64,000 bases of DNA from Amoebophrya sp. A120 (GCA_905178155.1 CAJINV010000010.1:1633182-1697181); one strand, 5' to 3'; counted from the first letter of the stretch, positions 44,901 to 54,780 are shown. Numbers and translations are program-made. The notes: generated by a model from the sequence alone, not told the origin.

Positions 44901-46189
44901 TGCGGGTTACCACGCAGAGCAGATGCGCATGGCGCTGATCTTCGAACTGGACCCGACTTTTGTCTACCCGTATGACCCCGAGCCGGTGGAGGCCGCGGGG
45001 TCGCGGTTGGCGAAGTGCACGATTCAGGCGGTTCGGGAGAATTTGCCAGAGGAGCCGGTGAAGGAGCTGTTCCACTTAATGGAGACCGGGGAAGTGTCCC
45101 CGCAGGCTGCCATGGAAAAGATGTTGCAGCCGAAGTTGGATAACGTTTGCAACGCGACCAGCCACGTGCATGAGGCGATGGAGATGATGATGAATATGAC
45201 GGATAACTGTAAAAATTTCTGCATGACCTTCAAGATGTGGGAAGAGACCAACTACCAGATGAGTTGCGCGAACCGAATTGCTAAACCGATGTTCGACAAC
45301 TCGTTCGCCTACAACGCCATGCAGGAGCCGCTCTGCCGCCCGGACGTGGAATGTAAGCTGTTTAACGAGATGGCCCCGGTGCACGAGAAAAACAACATTG
45401 TGAACGCCAAGGTGGTATCAAGTGCAAAAGTGTCTGGGTCTGGAAGAAAGCGCCATGGTCACGCAGCTCTTCCATGACCCATGAACTCTGGAATGCAGGA
45501 CCTAGCATGACAGATTCTGTGCGATCTCTCTCATGTCTATCCTGCATGAGAAACTCCCTCCCGACTTGGTCAAAAGCAAAACTGGACGACTTTTGGTAAT
45601 CATGCAACACAGATTTTTGCATGCTTCAGATTTAGCATGACAAGTTGAGTTCTTCCACACCCAGACATTTTTGCAATTCATAGGTGGCCGGCACGCGGCT
45701 CCGCGAGCGCCGCTTGCGGCGACTCGAGATTGAGAACCGGCGGGTCAGACGGCTGGAAGAGTCGAAGGACTTGAAGAAGAAGTGTATGTCCATTGACAAC
45801 GTTGAATACTTATGCTCTGCAAAAATATCGCACTCGTACTCATTGCAATCATGCATGTCAAATCTTGTTTCTTAGCCAAATCAGCATTACAAACTCCATT
45901 TCTCCTTCTGAGAAAATTTGTATTGCGATTTACACTAGTGCGATGCTTTTGCAATGCATAGTACTGTGCGAGCGACAACAATCAAGTGGCCGGGATGACG
46001 AGCGAAGAGTTGGAAAAGCAGCGGCGCCTGGAGTACTGGGAGGAGCGGGGCATCGATTCCATCGCGACGGCGACGAACCCGGCGAAAGCGCAGCGGATCT
46101 CGAAGTTCCGGTCGAACCGAAAGCAGCTGCGGAAGAGCCGGCGGATGAACCGCCGGGGAAAGAACCGCCGGGTCCGGCGGCGGAACTAA
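26950..46189 (+). CDS. Giant EF-hand single-pass membrane protein (34 exons, about 4,053 aa)
   Basis: Exons: 26950-27439, 27596-27710, 27851-27962, 28142-28266, 28429-29508, 29672-29724, 29919-31815, 32059-32291, 32516-32958, 33230-34938, 35153-35895, 36153-36356, 36532-36652, 36980-37386, 37605-37743, 37966-38071, 38227-38398, 38557-38642, 38801-39322, 39580-39635, 39898-39951, 40112-40545, 40854-41237, 41455-41550, 41808-41858, 42092-42190, 42346-42406, 42675-42856, 43017-43251, 43548-43768, 44001-44297, 44528-45415, 45688-45810, 45966-46189. The start sits in GCCGCCCACCATGG. Calcium loops: DKDGDGELHKDE (exon 1), DVDQNGLITVSE (exon 2), DTNNDTIVDEME (exon 5), DRDGDGRVNERE (exon 7). One membrane helix (IAIAGLVGVIVLLTVLMF, exon 3) suggests a short inside N-terminus and a huge, Cys-containing, Arg/Met-rich ectodomain. 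Three introns are GT-AG (27711-27850, 27963-28141, 29725-29918); the exon 4 acceptor is the least certain. Thirty are introners. The family is unrecognised. All junctions keep frame, supporting one gene. Confidence 0.75.
27440..27590 (+). mobile_element. Introner, family A, forward, giant gene
   Basis: TATGCATTGCAAAAGC...CTTTTGCACAGAATA; identical GTTTC flanks. Confidence 0.9.
28267..28423 (+). mobile_element. Introner, family A, forward, giant gene
   Basis: TATGCATTGC...GCGTCGCATA. Flanks TCCGC and TGAAT do not match. Only retention of the left copy keeps the frame open, since the right copy would add a TGA. Confidence 0.8.
29509..29666 (-). mobile_element. Introner, family A, reverse, giant gene
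   Basis: TATCCTGTGCAAAAGC...TTTTGCAGTTCATA; imperfect flanks AATAG/CACAG. Confidence 0.82.
31816..32053 (-). mobile_element. Introner, family C, reverse, giant gene
   Basis: TATGAGTGCACAACTCCCCC...GGGGGAGTTGTGCACTGTCATA; identical TCGGA flanks. The interior is reversed relative to most C copies. Confidence 0.9.
32292..32510 (+). mobile_element. Introner, family C, forward, giant gene
   Basis: TATGAGAGTGGACAACTCC...GGAGTTGTCCACTGTCATA, with compensating G-to-C changes in both arms; identical CTGTC flanks. Confidence 0.9.
32959..33224. mobile_element. Introner, family B, giant gene
   Basis: TATCAAATGCAAATATG...CATACTTGCAATGCATA with GGGTCTGG/CCAGACCC arms; identical CGCAC flanks. Confidence 0.9.
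34939..35147. mobile_element. Introner, family E, giant gene
   Basis: TATCCAAG then AAAAAAACTGTGTAAGTG, mirrored by CACTTACACAGTTTTTTT near the right end; identical AACAC flanks. Confidence 0.85.
35896..36147. mobile_element. Introner, family B, giant gene
   Basis: TATCAAATGCAAATTG...TATGCATTTGATA; flanks CATGA/CATAA. Confidence 0.85.
36357..36526 (-). mobile_element. Introner, family A, probably reverse, giant gene
   Basis: TATGCATTGCAAAAGC...CTTTTGCAATGCATA; flanks TGAAG/TCAAG. Orientation is less clear than in other copies. Confidence 0.88.
36653..36974. mobile_element. Introner, family F, giant gene
   Basis: AAAAATTCCCCCTCTCCATA near the left end, ATATGGGGAGGGGGG near the right; ends TATTG and TTGATA; flanks TTCGC/TTCAC. 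Confidence 0.83.
37387..37599 (+). mobile_element. Introner, family C, forward, giant gene
   Basis: TATGTGAGTGCACAACTCC...GAGTTGTGCATTTTCATACATA; identical AGACC flanks. Confidence 0.88.
37744..37960 (-). mobile_element. Introner, family C, reverse, giant gene
   Basis: TATGAGAGTGCACAACTCC...GGTTGTGCACTGTCATA; identical TCTGA flanks. Confidence 0.9.
38072..38221 (+). mobile_element. Introner, family A, giant gene
   Basis: TATGCAAGACAAAAATATC...GATATTTTTGTGATGCATA; identical TCGAA flanks. Changes in one arm are matched in the other. Confidence 0.88.
38399..38551 (+). mobile_element. Introner, family A, forward, giant gene
   Basis: TATGCAATGCAAAAGC...CTTTTGTACAGGATA; identical AGTGA flanks. 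Confidence 0.9.
38643..38795 (-). mobile_element. Introner, family A, reverse, giant gene
   Basis: TATGCATTGCACAAGTATCG...CTTTTGCAATGCATA; identical TCGTC flanks. Confidence 0.9.
39323..39574. mobile_element. Introner, family B, giant gene
   Basis: TATCTAATGTAAAAATG...CATTTTTAAATTTGATA; flanks GGGTT/GGGTC. Confidence 0.87.
39636..39892. mobile_element. Introner, family B, giant gene
   Basis: TATGGATTGCATAATG...CATTTTTGCAATGCATA; identical ATCTC flanks. Only 56 coding bases separate it from the previous introner. Confidence 0.87.
39952..40106 (+). mobile_element. Introner, family A, forward, giant gene
   Basis: TATGCAATACAAATAAAGC...CTTTTGCACAGGACA; identical ATGAT flanks. Confidence 0.87.
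40546..40848. mobile_element. Introner, family G, giant gene
   Basis: TATCCTGCGTAAAAACGTCC...GGACGTTTTTACACAGGATA enclosing CCCACCC/GGGTGGG arms; flanks CAATG/CAACG. Confidence 0.87.
41238..41449. mobile_element. Introner, family E, giant gene
   Basis: TATCGTATGAAAAAAGTG...CAGTTTTTTCTTGCGATA; identical CATTG flanks. Confidence 0.87.
41551..41802. mobile_element. Introner, family B, giant gene
   Basis: TATGCATTGCAAATATG...CATATTTGCATTTGATA; identical GGAAA flanks. Confidence 0.9.
41859..42086 (+). mobile_element. Introner, family C, forward, diverged, giant gene
   Basis: TATGAGAGTGCACAACTCC...GCATGCACTCGCATA with a degraded right arm; identical AGAGA flanks. Confidence 0.85.
42191..42340 (+). 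mobile_element. Introner, family A, forward, giant gene
   Basis: TATGCATTGCAAAAG...CTTTTGCAGAGCATA; identical GCAGC flanks. Confidence 0.9.
42407..42669. mobile_element. Introner, family B, giant gene
   Basis: TATCAAATGTAAAAATG...CATTTTTACATTTGATA, a perfect 17-base mirror; identical GTGCA flanks. Confidence 0.92.
42857..43011 (+). mobile_element. Introner, family A, forward, giant gene
   Basis: TATGAATTGCAAAAGC...CTTTTGCACTTCATA; identical TCCGA flanks. Confidence 0.9.
43252..43542. mobile_element. Introner, family H, giant gene
   Basis: TATTCTAAGTAAAAGCCTCC and GGGGAGGTTTTTCC near the ends; right end ACGATA; identical GCGGT flanks. Confidence 0.82.
43769..43995 (+). mobile_element. Introner, family C, forward, giant gene
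   Basis: TATGAAAGTGCACAACTCC...GGAGTTGTGCACTGTCATA; flanks GCCCG/ACCCG. Confidence 0.9.
44298..44522 (+). mobile_element. Introner, family C, forward, giant gene
   Basis: TATGAGAATGCACAAC...GTTGTGCACTCTCATA; flanks GTTTT/GCTTT. Confidence 0.88.
45416..45682. mobile_element. Introner, family B, giant gene
   Basis: TATCAAGTGCAAAAGTG...CATTTTTGCAATTCATA; identical GGTGG flanks. Confidence 0.9.
45811..45960 (-). mobile_element. Introner, family A, reverse, giant gene
   Basis: TATGCTCTGCAAAAATATCG...GATGCTTTTGCAATGCATA; flanks ATACT/GTACT. Confidence 0.88.
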
Positions 46190-47050
46190 ATGCTCTTTGA
46201 CAGTGGACGTCTGAGGATTTTTGCTGGTCGGATTCTACATGCAAGTCTGGGATCCAACTTGTAAGAACACGGACAACAATATTAAGTCACACCTATATTA
46301 AACTGAACATGTAGATGTAGTGCAGCTAGTTAGTAGAAGCCCATCATATGAGCATGCTCAGTATTGATTTTTCCGAGGAAATAGATCTAGATCGCAATTT
46401 GAAATTAAATAAGAGACTCGAAGTACCATAACCATTCCAACCGATAAGTATTTATTTTCGCGGAGACAGGAGATGTTGCTCCTCTCTCACTACTTTTACC
46501 ACGACGAAAAACGATACTCATGCCTTTCACCTGGTAAGATTCTTATGAAACTTCTGTAGTCACAGCAGTCATTTCATATACGTAATAAAACAAAAACGCC
46601 ACATAGTAGACACAGGATTAACATGACATTATAGACATCAAATTTACAGCACACGTAAGTCTCTACTTAATGCATTTAGTGCGAGTTTCAGTTTCATTTT
46701 TGATTTTTTTTCGAACGATTTCCGTATCCGTTTATCAACACCAAAACTCTCGACCTCTGGTTGCCAATTGAGGTCGATCACTATTTTTTGGACTAACGCT
46801 ACAGATATTACAGTTTCAAAAACAAAAAGCACTGATAGAGCATTGAATATTTGCAGCCCGCGATTGGGTGCTCGCGTGGGTCATTTCTTGCTGGCGCAGC
46901 ACATGACTTTAAGAACTCGTTTCTATTTATGAATCAGGACGGCTAACAATCTTCAAAGAGGAATATACCTAGAGGATGCTTCTGTCTTGGTGTTTCACAT
47001 GCGACAGCTGACAAACTAAGATCAAAGAACAAAATATGAATCAGATTTGC
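46190..47050. other. Intergenic, AT-rich, no gene seen
   Basis: 3' flank of the giant gene with short frames only. Confidence 0.45.
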
Positions 47051-49100
47051 TAGAAGAGTATGGAAAAAGGTCGCTGTAGCATCACGCTACTGCTGTTGCC
47101 TCTTTGGCGATCAGGCCCGGGAGCCGTGCTTGATCACCCTTACTGTGTTCCTCCTGGTGTGTTGTTTGCAGCTCAAGCGCTCGCTCCAAGTCCAAATGCG
47201 GGGTGTCGTAGGCGCCCAAGTAATGCAAAGCGTTCGCGCATCGTGTGGCGGCCGCTGCGGGCCGCTATGATTCTACTAAGCTGGAGGCAGCCGCCCGCAT
47301 TCAAATAGGCCGACACGGCACCGCGGCAAGTCTGCGGCGCAAGTGCGCCGCGCTGCGGGCCCGAGTAGTTGCAAACAGGCCGGCGCGGTGGTCCGGGATC
47401 GCCGTAAAAGGGGATCGCCGTAAAAGGGGATCGCCGTAAAAGGCCCGAGCAAAATGAGGCCAGGCAGCTGCCTGCCGGCTCGCTTTGCGCACTTGCCTGC
47501 CGGGCGGTGTCCCAGGCGGCCGGGCCAGCATGCACGCCAGGCGCCTGGTTTGTTTCCGTTCCCTGCCTTTCCGTGGACAACGGAGGCGGTCAGAATGGTC
47601 ACCGCGGTGCGCGACGGGATTCCGCCGGCGGACTCGGCCGAGTTGTTCGATTTCATTCACCAAAAGCCGGCGCGCCCGCGATCTCGGTGACGCGCGCGCG
47701 CTCGGCTTTGGGTATTTCGCCCGGCTTTGGGTTTCCCACCCAGGGCACCAGCCGCGCCGACCGCTCTTCCAGCCGGCCGACCCGCCCGCGGCCGGGCCGA
47801 AATACCTCCGGGCCAGCCTTTCCCGAAGCCGTGTGACGCCGGAACATCCGCCGCCAGCCAAGGGAGCGACGGACGGACTTGGTGGCGCGTCTGTTTGGCG
47901 AGAGCGCGCGCCGCGCCCTTGGCCGTGGGTGCGTGTCAGCCTCCCGGCCGGCGGGCGCGCGCCCTTCCCGCCCCCGGGGGCCCCGGTCCGTCTTGGAGGG
48001 CGCGAGGAGGGGGGCGGGCTGCGCCTTCCTGCGATGGCCCCCCTCGATCATGGGTGTCCCGCCGGCAGAGGCCGCGGCCGCGGCGCACTCTTAACCCGCA
48101 GGAGGGCGATGGACGACATGGCCAGGCACCCCCGGGCCACCCCGCGTCGAGAAAAGTCGCGGAGTTGGTCAATGAAAACGATAAGAAGAACGATAACAAG
48201 AACATTTTGCGAAGTCTCCTGGAGAAGGGGGTGCACTCCTGGAGAACATTTTGCAAGAAGAGCGTACTCCTGGAGAAGGGGGTGATGGAAGCACAACTGT
48301 CGCGGCTTCGAGAGATAGAGCAGATCGTGATAGGTTGGGCGCATGCGCCCCCAGGCGCCAGATTGCAGGCCGCGCACGAGGACCAGCGGCCGGCCGCACA
48401 TTGCCCGGGCGGGTGGGGCCGGCTGATGTTTTTCGGCTGGGGCACCCACCCACGTGCCCAGCCATTTCGTGGGCCGGCGCGCGCCGCGCGGCCTTCTGCC
48501 AGCCTTGTATGTCTACCAAGCCGCGCGCCTGTGGGTGTGCAGGCGCCCGGGCCATGCCTGGGCATGCGCAGCGCGCGCCCCCCGGGCGGCCAAGCGGGCC
48601 CCCCACCACCGAGGCCCTTTGCTTTGGGCGCAGCCTGCCCGCCGCCTTTTTTTGCTTGTGTGCCTGACAGACTGTCTGCATACTCATACACCGTGGCCAG
48701 CCGGCCGGGTTCTGCATATTGGCCCCTCCGCAAGTGTGGCCTGTGATCGGGTTTTGTTGTCTGCGTCCTCGAGCAGAGCCCGGGGCCAGAAGGTTGCTTG
48801 ATTCTTTCATTATTCCTAGCGGCCCGCGCGCACCGGACAAGCGGGCGACAAATAGCTATCTCACTCTAAGCACAGTTAACATTTGGCTGCGCAGTTCGTT
48901 CCCGGCACGTCGTGTAGGCCCGGGCCGCCTCTCGCGGACAGCAGTGTCAGTCTGCGTATGGCTAATTGCCTCACAGCGACGCTCTGTGTTCGTTGCAATC
49001 AGGGGACACGCTTCGCTCAGCATGTGCTGAGTGTGGCAGCTTCACTATCGTCCTTTTGTCGCGTATCGGTCAAGAAGGGTTTAATCTATGAATGAAGGTG
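47050..49100. other. GC-rich block, no recognisable gene
   Basis: GC-rich island with many overlapping frames and no known domain. It holds a triple 16-bp repeat near 47395 and several copies of CTCCTGGAGAA around 48217-48290. Confidence 0.5.
47395..47442 (+). repeat. 16-bp tandem repeat, three copies
   Basis: The unit GGGATCGCCGTAAAAG is repeated three times without mismatch. Confidence 0.85.
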
Positions 49101-49228
49101 ACTGAGCTATCCGGGCACATTAATGGATGCACCGCTAGCGGGGGTCATGTCTTCATCACGGTCCGCAACTTGTTATATCTAAATCTTAGACTTTTGCTTC
49201 GACGCCCAGCTCGTAGCACTGTAAGTGG

Positions 49229-52200
49229 ATGATGTCACCCGCCGCGCGCTGGTTTTTTGCTCCACCTCCGTTGAGCGGGTATACCGCTCATTTGTTTTTC
49301 TTCGGCGCCGCGTTTGCCCCCACGCTCCTGTCCCTGCTTGTCTCCCCCGCCTCCGCAGAAGACCTACCTCGCACGATCCAGTACGACGATCCGGCACTTC
49401 TAGAAAAACACGCCTTCGCTGACCTAAAACTTACGAAAAACTCCATCTGGCCACTGCCTACATCAAACCCCGACGGAACAGCCGCGCCCTCCCTTGACCC
49501 CGAGCAGGACGACCAGACGGCCGTTTGTGACAGCGCCGAAGACCAATACCTCCCAGGATTCTCCTTTCAATGGCGATTTCACTTTCCGAAAGACCTGTTG
49601 CGTGATTCTAGCAACACGGAGACGGACCTTCTTCAAAAAGAGCATTTGTTGAAGAAAAAACTCCACGAAACGCTAACCCCCACCCTAGCGGAAGTCGAGC
49701 AGGAAATTTTTGGCCGCCACAAGTCGAAGCATGAGGCGGCGTTTCAAGGGAAAAAGGTTTTGCTCGATGTTTACTTCGAAAAGGAACATATTTTTGACGT
49801 GGACGGGGAACCGGAACCAACGAAATCATTATCAACGGCCGACGGTTCGTTTTTGGATGCTGTCTGGGGCCCCGTGGGAAAAAACATCGATTTGGAGACA
49901 GAACAAAATTCCGCGGACCATTCTTTAGACAAAGAAACCTACTCTCTAGAAATCGTTCCAAGAACAACCACTACTACAGAAAGCGAAGACAATTACAATG
50001 CTGCCGCATCCTCTTCTTCTCCTATGCAGATCCTTATCACTGCGAGACACCGCGTAGGGCTTCTCCATGCCCTCTCCTCCCTCCAGCAGCTCATCAAATT
50101 CGACTTCAAGACCCAGCTGTATTACCTACCAAAAGCCTGTAAGATCCAAAACGACAAGCCGAAATTTCCCTACCGGGGTTTGATGATTGACACGGCGAGG
50201 CATTTCCTACCCATACAACTGATCAAACGAGCGATAAAAGCCATGCGGTATTTGAAACTCAACGTGTTGCATTGGCACATGACGGAAGATTCCAGCTTCC
50301 CGTTCAGTTCCGAGCTCTTTCCGGAACTCGCGGAAAAGGGCGCGTACTCGAATTTCGAGACGTACACGAAGGAGGATTTGAAAAACCTTGTGCACTATGC
50401 GGACTTGAACGGCATCACAGTCATTCCGGAAATCGACGTCCCCGGGCACATTGCTAGTCTCTGGAAATCCAGACCGGAGTTGTTCTCCTGCAAACCGAAT
50501 GCGGACACGAAATTCCAAAAATACGTCCCGTACCCGTTTTCCAACCTAGCGCTGATATGCCTTGCAAAAGTATCGTAATCGTAGTAATTGCATTTATGCA
50601 TTACAAATCTTTTTCGTTTTCCTAAGGTCAATCAGCATTACAAATTCCATTTCTCATGCTGGAGGATTTTTTAATGCAATTCATACTAGTAGGCACGATG
50701 CTTTTGCAGCTCATAGCTGAACCCCGTGAGTGAAAGGACGTACCAGTTTTTGGAGAGATTTCTGCTAGAGGTAGGCGAGGTGTTCGGAGGCGTTAGTGGA
50801 GATGTTATGCCGAAGGTGTTCCATGTTGGTTCGGACGAAGTGCCCGAGGACTGCTGGAAAAAATTGATCGGGAAAAGCGTGCGGAGGATAGAAACGGAAA
50901 AGGAACTATTGCAGGGCGGCAGTCCTAATAGTCTTCGCGGTGCAGGGACACAAGAAACCGGATCAACCGCATCTACAACTTCTAGTGCTTCGGAATCCAT
51001 CATGCAGAGGTCGGAAGTGGAAAACGTTTTGTCCTCGAAAAGTGACTTGATGCAGAGAGGACAAGATGTTACAGAAGATGAGGAGGTGGCCCAGCTGAGA
51101 CAGCAAGCAGTCATCGACGGGGCTGCTGGAACAACTCAACCTGGAATGATGGTGGATGATGGTACATCACAACTTCCAGCTTCAAACTACCTCGAAAAAA
51201 AAGTCGCGAAAATTTACTCCGATGAATTTCTCGAAGACCAGCAACAGCAGCAAGGAGAAGCAAGGCCAACTGCATCTAGAACAAGAACCCCACATCAGCC
51301 TCGGCTGGACTTCCAGCTGGCCGGAGTCACTGATTTCCAGAAGCAACTTCTCGAAGATCATTTCCCAGACGGCAAGATCAGGAGCACGAGCCAGATGTTT
51401 GACTACTTCACAGCAAGGGTGGCGGCGATTTTGCGAGGGACAAAGGGCGGGAGGACGACAAGACTGACAGACGGTTTTTCAACGTCAGCATCATCCTCCG
51501 TAGTCGACCTAAAAACAACATCGCAACCTCTTCAAAAATCTCGCCCCATGTTTTGGGACGAAGCTATCAATCACGAAAACACAATGGCTGACCTGCAAAA
51601 CCCTATCATAGAGGTCTGGAACTTCGGCCGGTCTGCAATACCCATCCTCAAACGCGGCTTCGACGTGGTTTTGGCCAGCAGCAACGTCTGGTACTTAGAC
51701 CACTTAGACGTAGAGTGGAAAAACATCTACTTTGGCCCGATATCCCGGAAAAAACACCAATCCCCATCCATTTTTTGCATGACAAACACTGCAAATTATG
51801 CATGTTTTGCATGACAAATTGGATGGGGGTGGTTATTTTTTCCTGGATACGCGGGAGAGCTCCACGATCCAGAGCTGCAAGATTATGGGAGGCAGCGCAA
51901 GCGGGAGAATTTGAATTATGGCAAGCAGTCCTCAAAATCAAATATCGGCAAGGTCCTCGGCGGAGAAGCGCCCATGTGGTCGGAGCGGGTGGACGGCAGT
52001 AACTTCTGGATGAAGGTGGTGCCAAAGATCGCCCTAGTCGCCGAGAGGTTGTGGAGCAACCCTAGTGCGGACTCTCAATCCGCGGAGTCTACCGCTTGGG
52101 TGAACGCGCAGCCGCGACTGCAAAAATTACGGTGTTTACTGATGGAATTAGGGGAGTACGATCCGGGCGTGGTAAACATGCGACTAGAGCCGACTTCTGC

Positions 52201-52798
52201 GCAACACAAATTTTCCTCCGGCCCACTGGGACCCGGGAGTTGCTTTCAGATGCCGGAAGTGGATGAAACTTGGGCGGTGGAAAGAGGGAAAAATTTGGCG
52301 TACGCGTTCGAAAAACCGAATGTCGGTAGAACTTTGGGTGGAGACGACAACGACGGAAGTAGCATCGTTGTGTCACAGCTCTTGAAGGAGCAGGAAGTGG
52401 GAACGAGTGTTAGTACAGCGGCGAAAACAGCAGTAGATACGTCTGTAAGTAGTAGAGACGCTATGGCAGCTAGTATTACTGTGGTGATAGTTCTGGAAGA
52501 GCAGGATGACGTGAAGATGCAATTGACAACCATAGATGCGTCAAAGACGAAGAGAACATCTTCGGCTTCATCTCCCGGCGCGACAGACGATTCTTCTTCT
52601 TCCTCGGTATCCTTCTCTACGTGTCTTTTTCTCTTCGCCGTTGGCTTCTTCTGTGTGGTGCTTGCATTCTACGCGGGCCGGAAAAGTGTGTTGTTGAACA
52701 ATCGAGGCTTCTACCACGCGCAGGGGAGCAAGCAGAGGGGAAACTTGGAATATTTTGGTGATATGCCCTTGGTAAACCCGCTGTCGCACGAGGATTGA
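49229..52798 (+). CDS. Beta-hexosaminidase, glycoside hydrolase family 20, membrane-anchored
   Basis: Exons 49229-50555, 50721-51740 and 51855-52798 give 1,096 residues. The enzyme removes terminal N-acetylhexosamine from glycans. A signal peptide or anchor covers about residues 1-43 (LLSLLVSPASAED). The GH20 barrel starts at about 311 (FPYRGLMIDTARHFLP), with LNVLHWHMTEDSSFPF and VIPEIDVPGHIASLW, and the catalytic Asp-Glu in HVGSDE (about 476-481). Later blocks are MFWDEAIN, GGEAPMWSERVDG (about 817) and ERLWSNPSA. Between HVGSDE and MFWDEA lies an insert of about 200 low-complexity residues, unusual for the family. The C-terminus has a transmembrane helix (LFLFAVGFFCVVLAFYAG, about 1035-1055) and a short basic tail, so the enzyme is probably lysosomal or surface-bound. 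Both introns are introners. The second lies between MFWDEA and the GGEAPMW block. Confidence 0.92.
50556..50715 (-). mobile_element. Introner, family A, reverse, in the hexosaminidase gene
   Basis: TATGCCTTGCAAAAG...CTTTTGCAGCTCATA; identical GCTGA flanks. Removal restores ALNPVSERTYQF, a conserved GH20 stretch. Confidence 0.9.
51741..51849. mobile_element. Short introner, family I, in the hexosaminidase gene
   Basis: About 109 bp. AAAAAACACCAATCCCCATC near the left end is mirrored by GATGGGGGTGGTTATTTTTT. Starts TATC, ends GGATA; flanks CCCGA/CGCGG are poor matches. Removal keeps the frame into GGEAPMW. Confidence 0.75.
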
Positions 52799-53319
52799 GG
52801 ACGGTTGTTGGAGCGGAGGATGGATGTTTGTGAAGGCAGTAAGTGGCGAATGAATATGATCTGTGAAATTTGATCTCAGTGCCTCCTATTGCTCGACTTG
52901 GAGCTCGGCAGCGCGCACTACTCATTCGTAGTTCATTGCTTGTGCCTGAGAATATTCATGAGCAGAATGCGTTACTATCCTTTGGGCGAATAAAATTAAA
53001 ACAAAGAACCCCGAACTACGAGACCTCAGCCGAAGGTTCTGCAGAGAAAGCAACGGACCGCTGTCCGTGGTTGGAGCTAATGTTGTACAGTGCAAAACAC
53101 TCAAAGCGAAAGACAAGAACCAGCGTCGCATTACTAGGCAACAAGCCTCAACGTTCCAGAGCGCAAGAATGCCAAAGATGGGAAGATGAAGACGGTGGCG
53201 CCCTGATTAAGAAGGCTCTGGCGATTTGATCTAGCTTCGTTCGTGTTCATCTGATGAATGTTGTTTGCTCTGTGCAGGAGGCCGCTCGCCAATCATCGTG
53301 GCAAAACATGCGCGACGTA
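52799..53319. other. 3' flank of the hexosaminidase gene
   Basis: A short open stretch (52870-53229) has no recognised domain and is not called. Confidence 0.4.
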
Positions 53320-54780
53320 CCTTCTAACTAGCGCGGCCCTTTGCCTCCTGCAGAAGCATACCGCCCGCCGCTGGGGTTGTGTGTGAGGGGAGCCCTCCCG
53401 GCGGCCAGGGCCCGGGCGGCGCTCTCCAGGAAGCGGGCAACAACGTCGCCGACGGCACGCGGGTCGTGGTGAGCTATCCGCTCATCGCTGGAGGAACGGA
53501 CGGGAACGGGCAACCATTGGCCGCGCCGCAGTTCGGGACTCCGATCGGCAAGCACATGCCTGCGTGAGACGCAGCCGCGAAGCGCATGCCGGCCCTTTGC
53601 AGGCCAAGGCGCTGAGGGGCAGGAGATAACGCCGGACGCCCTTCCCGGATACGGCGATACTCCTCAGACGCGCCAGATCTGCAAGGGTATGGCTTTCCCC
53701 TAAATGATTCCGGCCTGCTGCTGGGCCTGTCAAGCCCGGCGAAGTCTTTGACCGGCTCCCGGAGCGGGGGGCCGGTCGGGCGCCCGCGTTCCAAAGTAGT
53801 GGGGCAATGGGTTGCCGCCCGGTGGCATTTCGATGGTGGGATCGATGGGCGCCTGGGCCTGGCCTGCCCCCGCTGCTTGTGCGTCGTCAAAAGGCGCGGG
53901 AGCGGGCAGAAGGACAGCGGAAAGAAAGAGAGGGGCGAAAAGCGGAGAGGGATGCCGTTTCGCGTTTTTTTTTCGGCGCCCGCGGAGTTCGGAACAGCAT
54001 CGAGGACCTCACCACTTTCGGGCATTCGTCAGTCTTCCTTCACCGAAAGTGTCTGTTGACACGGCGAAGAGAGCCATCCTGCAGAAGGCCGACTCTGTCC
54101 CTTGTTCGAATCTTGGAAAGAAGACCAGGCCGCCAAGCGGAGGCAGGAAGGTCGGCCCGTTTGTTTCTTCTGGCGCTCGCCAAACGTACGAGAACGCGCA
54201 GGACGCGAGAAGGGCGTGGGCTCGAGTTTGGCGAGCCGGATGGGGAGGTGGCTCCCAACGCGCTGGAGGCGTTCGAGGACCAGAACGGCAGAGAGTGGGC
54301 CGGCCGCGCGCATCGCCCCCCATCTTGTTCAAAACGTAGGAAACTGCGCGACAAGATACCGACGCGAGCCAGCGCCGTGCCCCGCCCCGCCCGCGCTCGC
54401 CCTTGCTTCTTTCCGGGGCTGGCCCCGAGCGCCCCGGGGCCGGCTGCGTGCGCCATCGATCTGCAACCAATCCAACCGAGCGCGGTCGCGCAGGCTGGCT
54501 GCCAGCCCCTTCCCGTTCCTGATTATGGCGCCCGCACGGCACATGCCCCCCCCGCCCGCTTCGCTGGCATACGCAAAAGCGGCCGGCGAGGCAGGGTTGT
54601 AGGTCAGCAGGCGGCGGGCGGGGCCGACGAGGCAGCGCCGGGCGGCCGGCCCCGCGCGGCCCCCCCGCCCGCTTCCCGGTGTAAAGGCATTGGGGGCCCG
54701 AAGGTCGCGGGGGGCCGGGCCGGCGGGCCCGGCCTTGCTTTCTTTGATTTGCGATCAAACGATCTCATCAATTTTTGGTC
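53320..54780. other. GC-rich block, no recognisable gene
   Basis: Same character as the other GC-rich blocks, with overlapping frames and no supported domain. It ends sharply near 54780. Confidence 0.5.

Noticed and set aside
52870-53229. Open frame of 119 codons downstream of the hexosaminidase
   Set aside because: No domain or start context; probably 3' flank.
53379-53567. Short frame resembling a bacterial-type sequence
   Set aside because: 62 codons with no recognisable family; no reason to call transfer.
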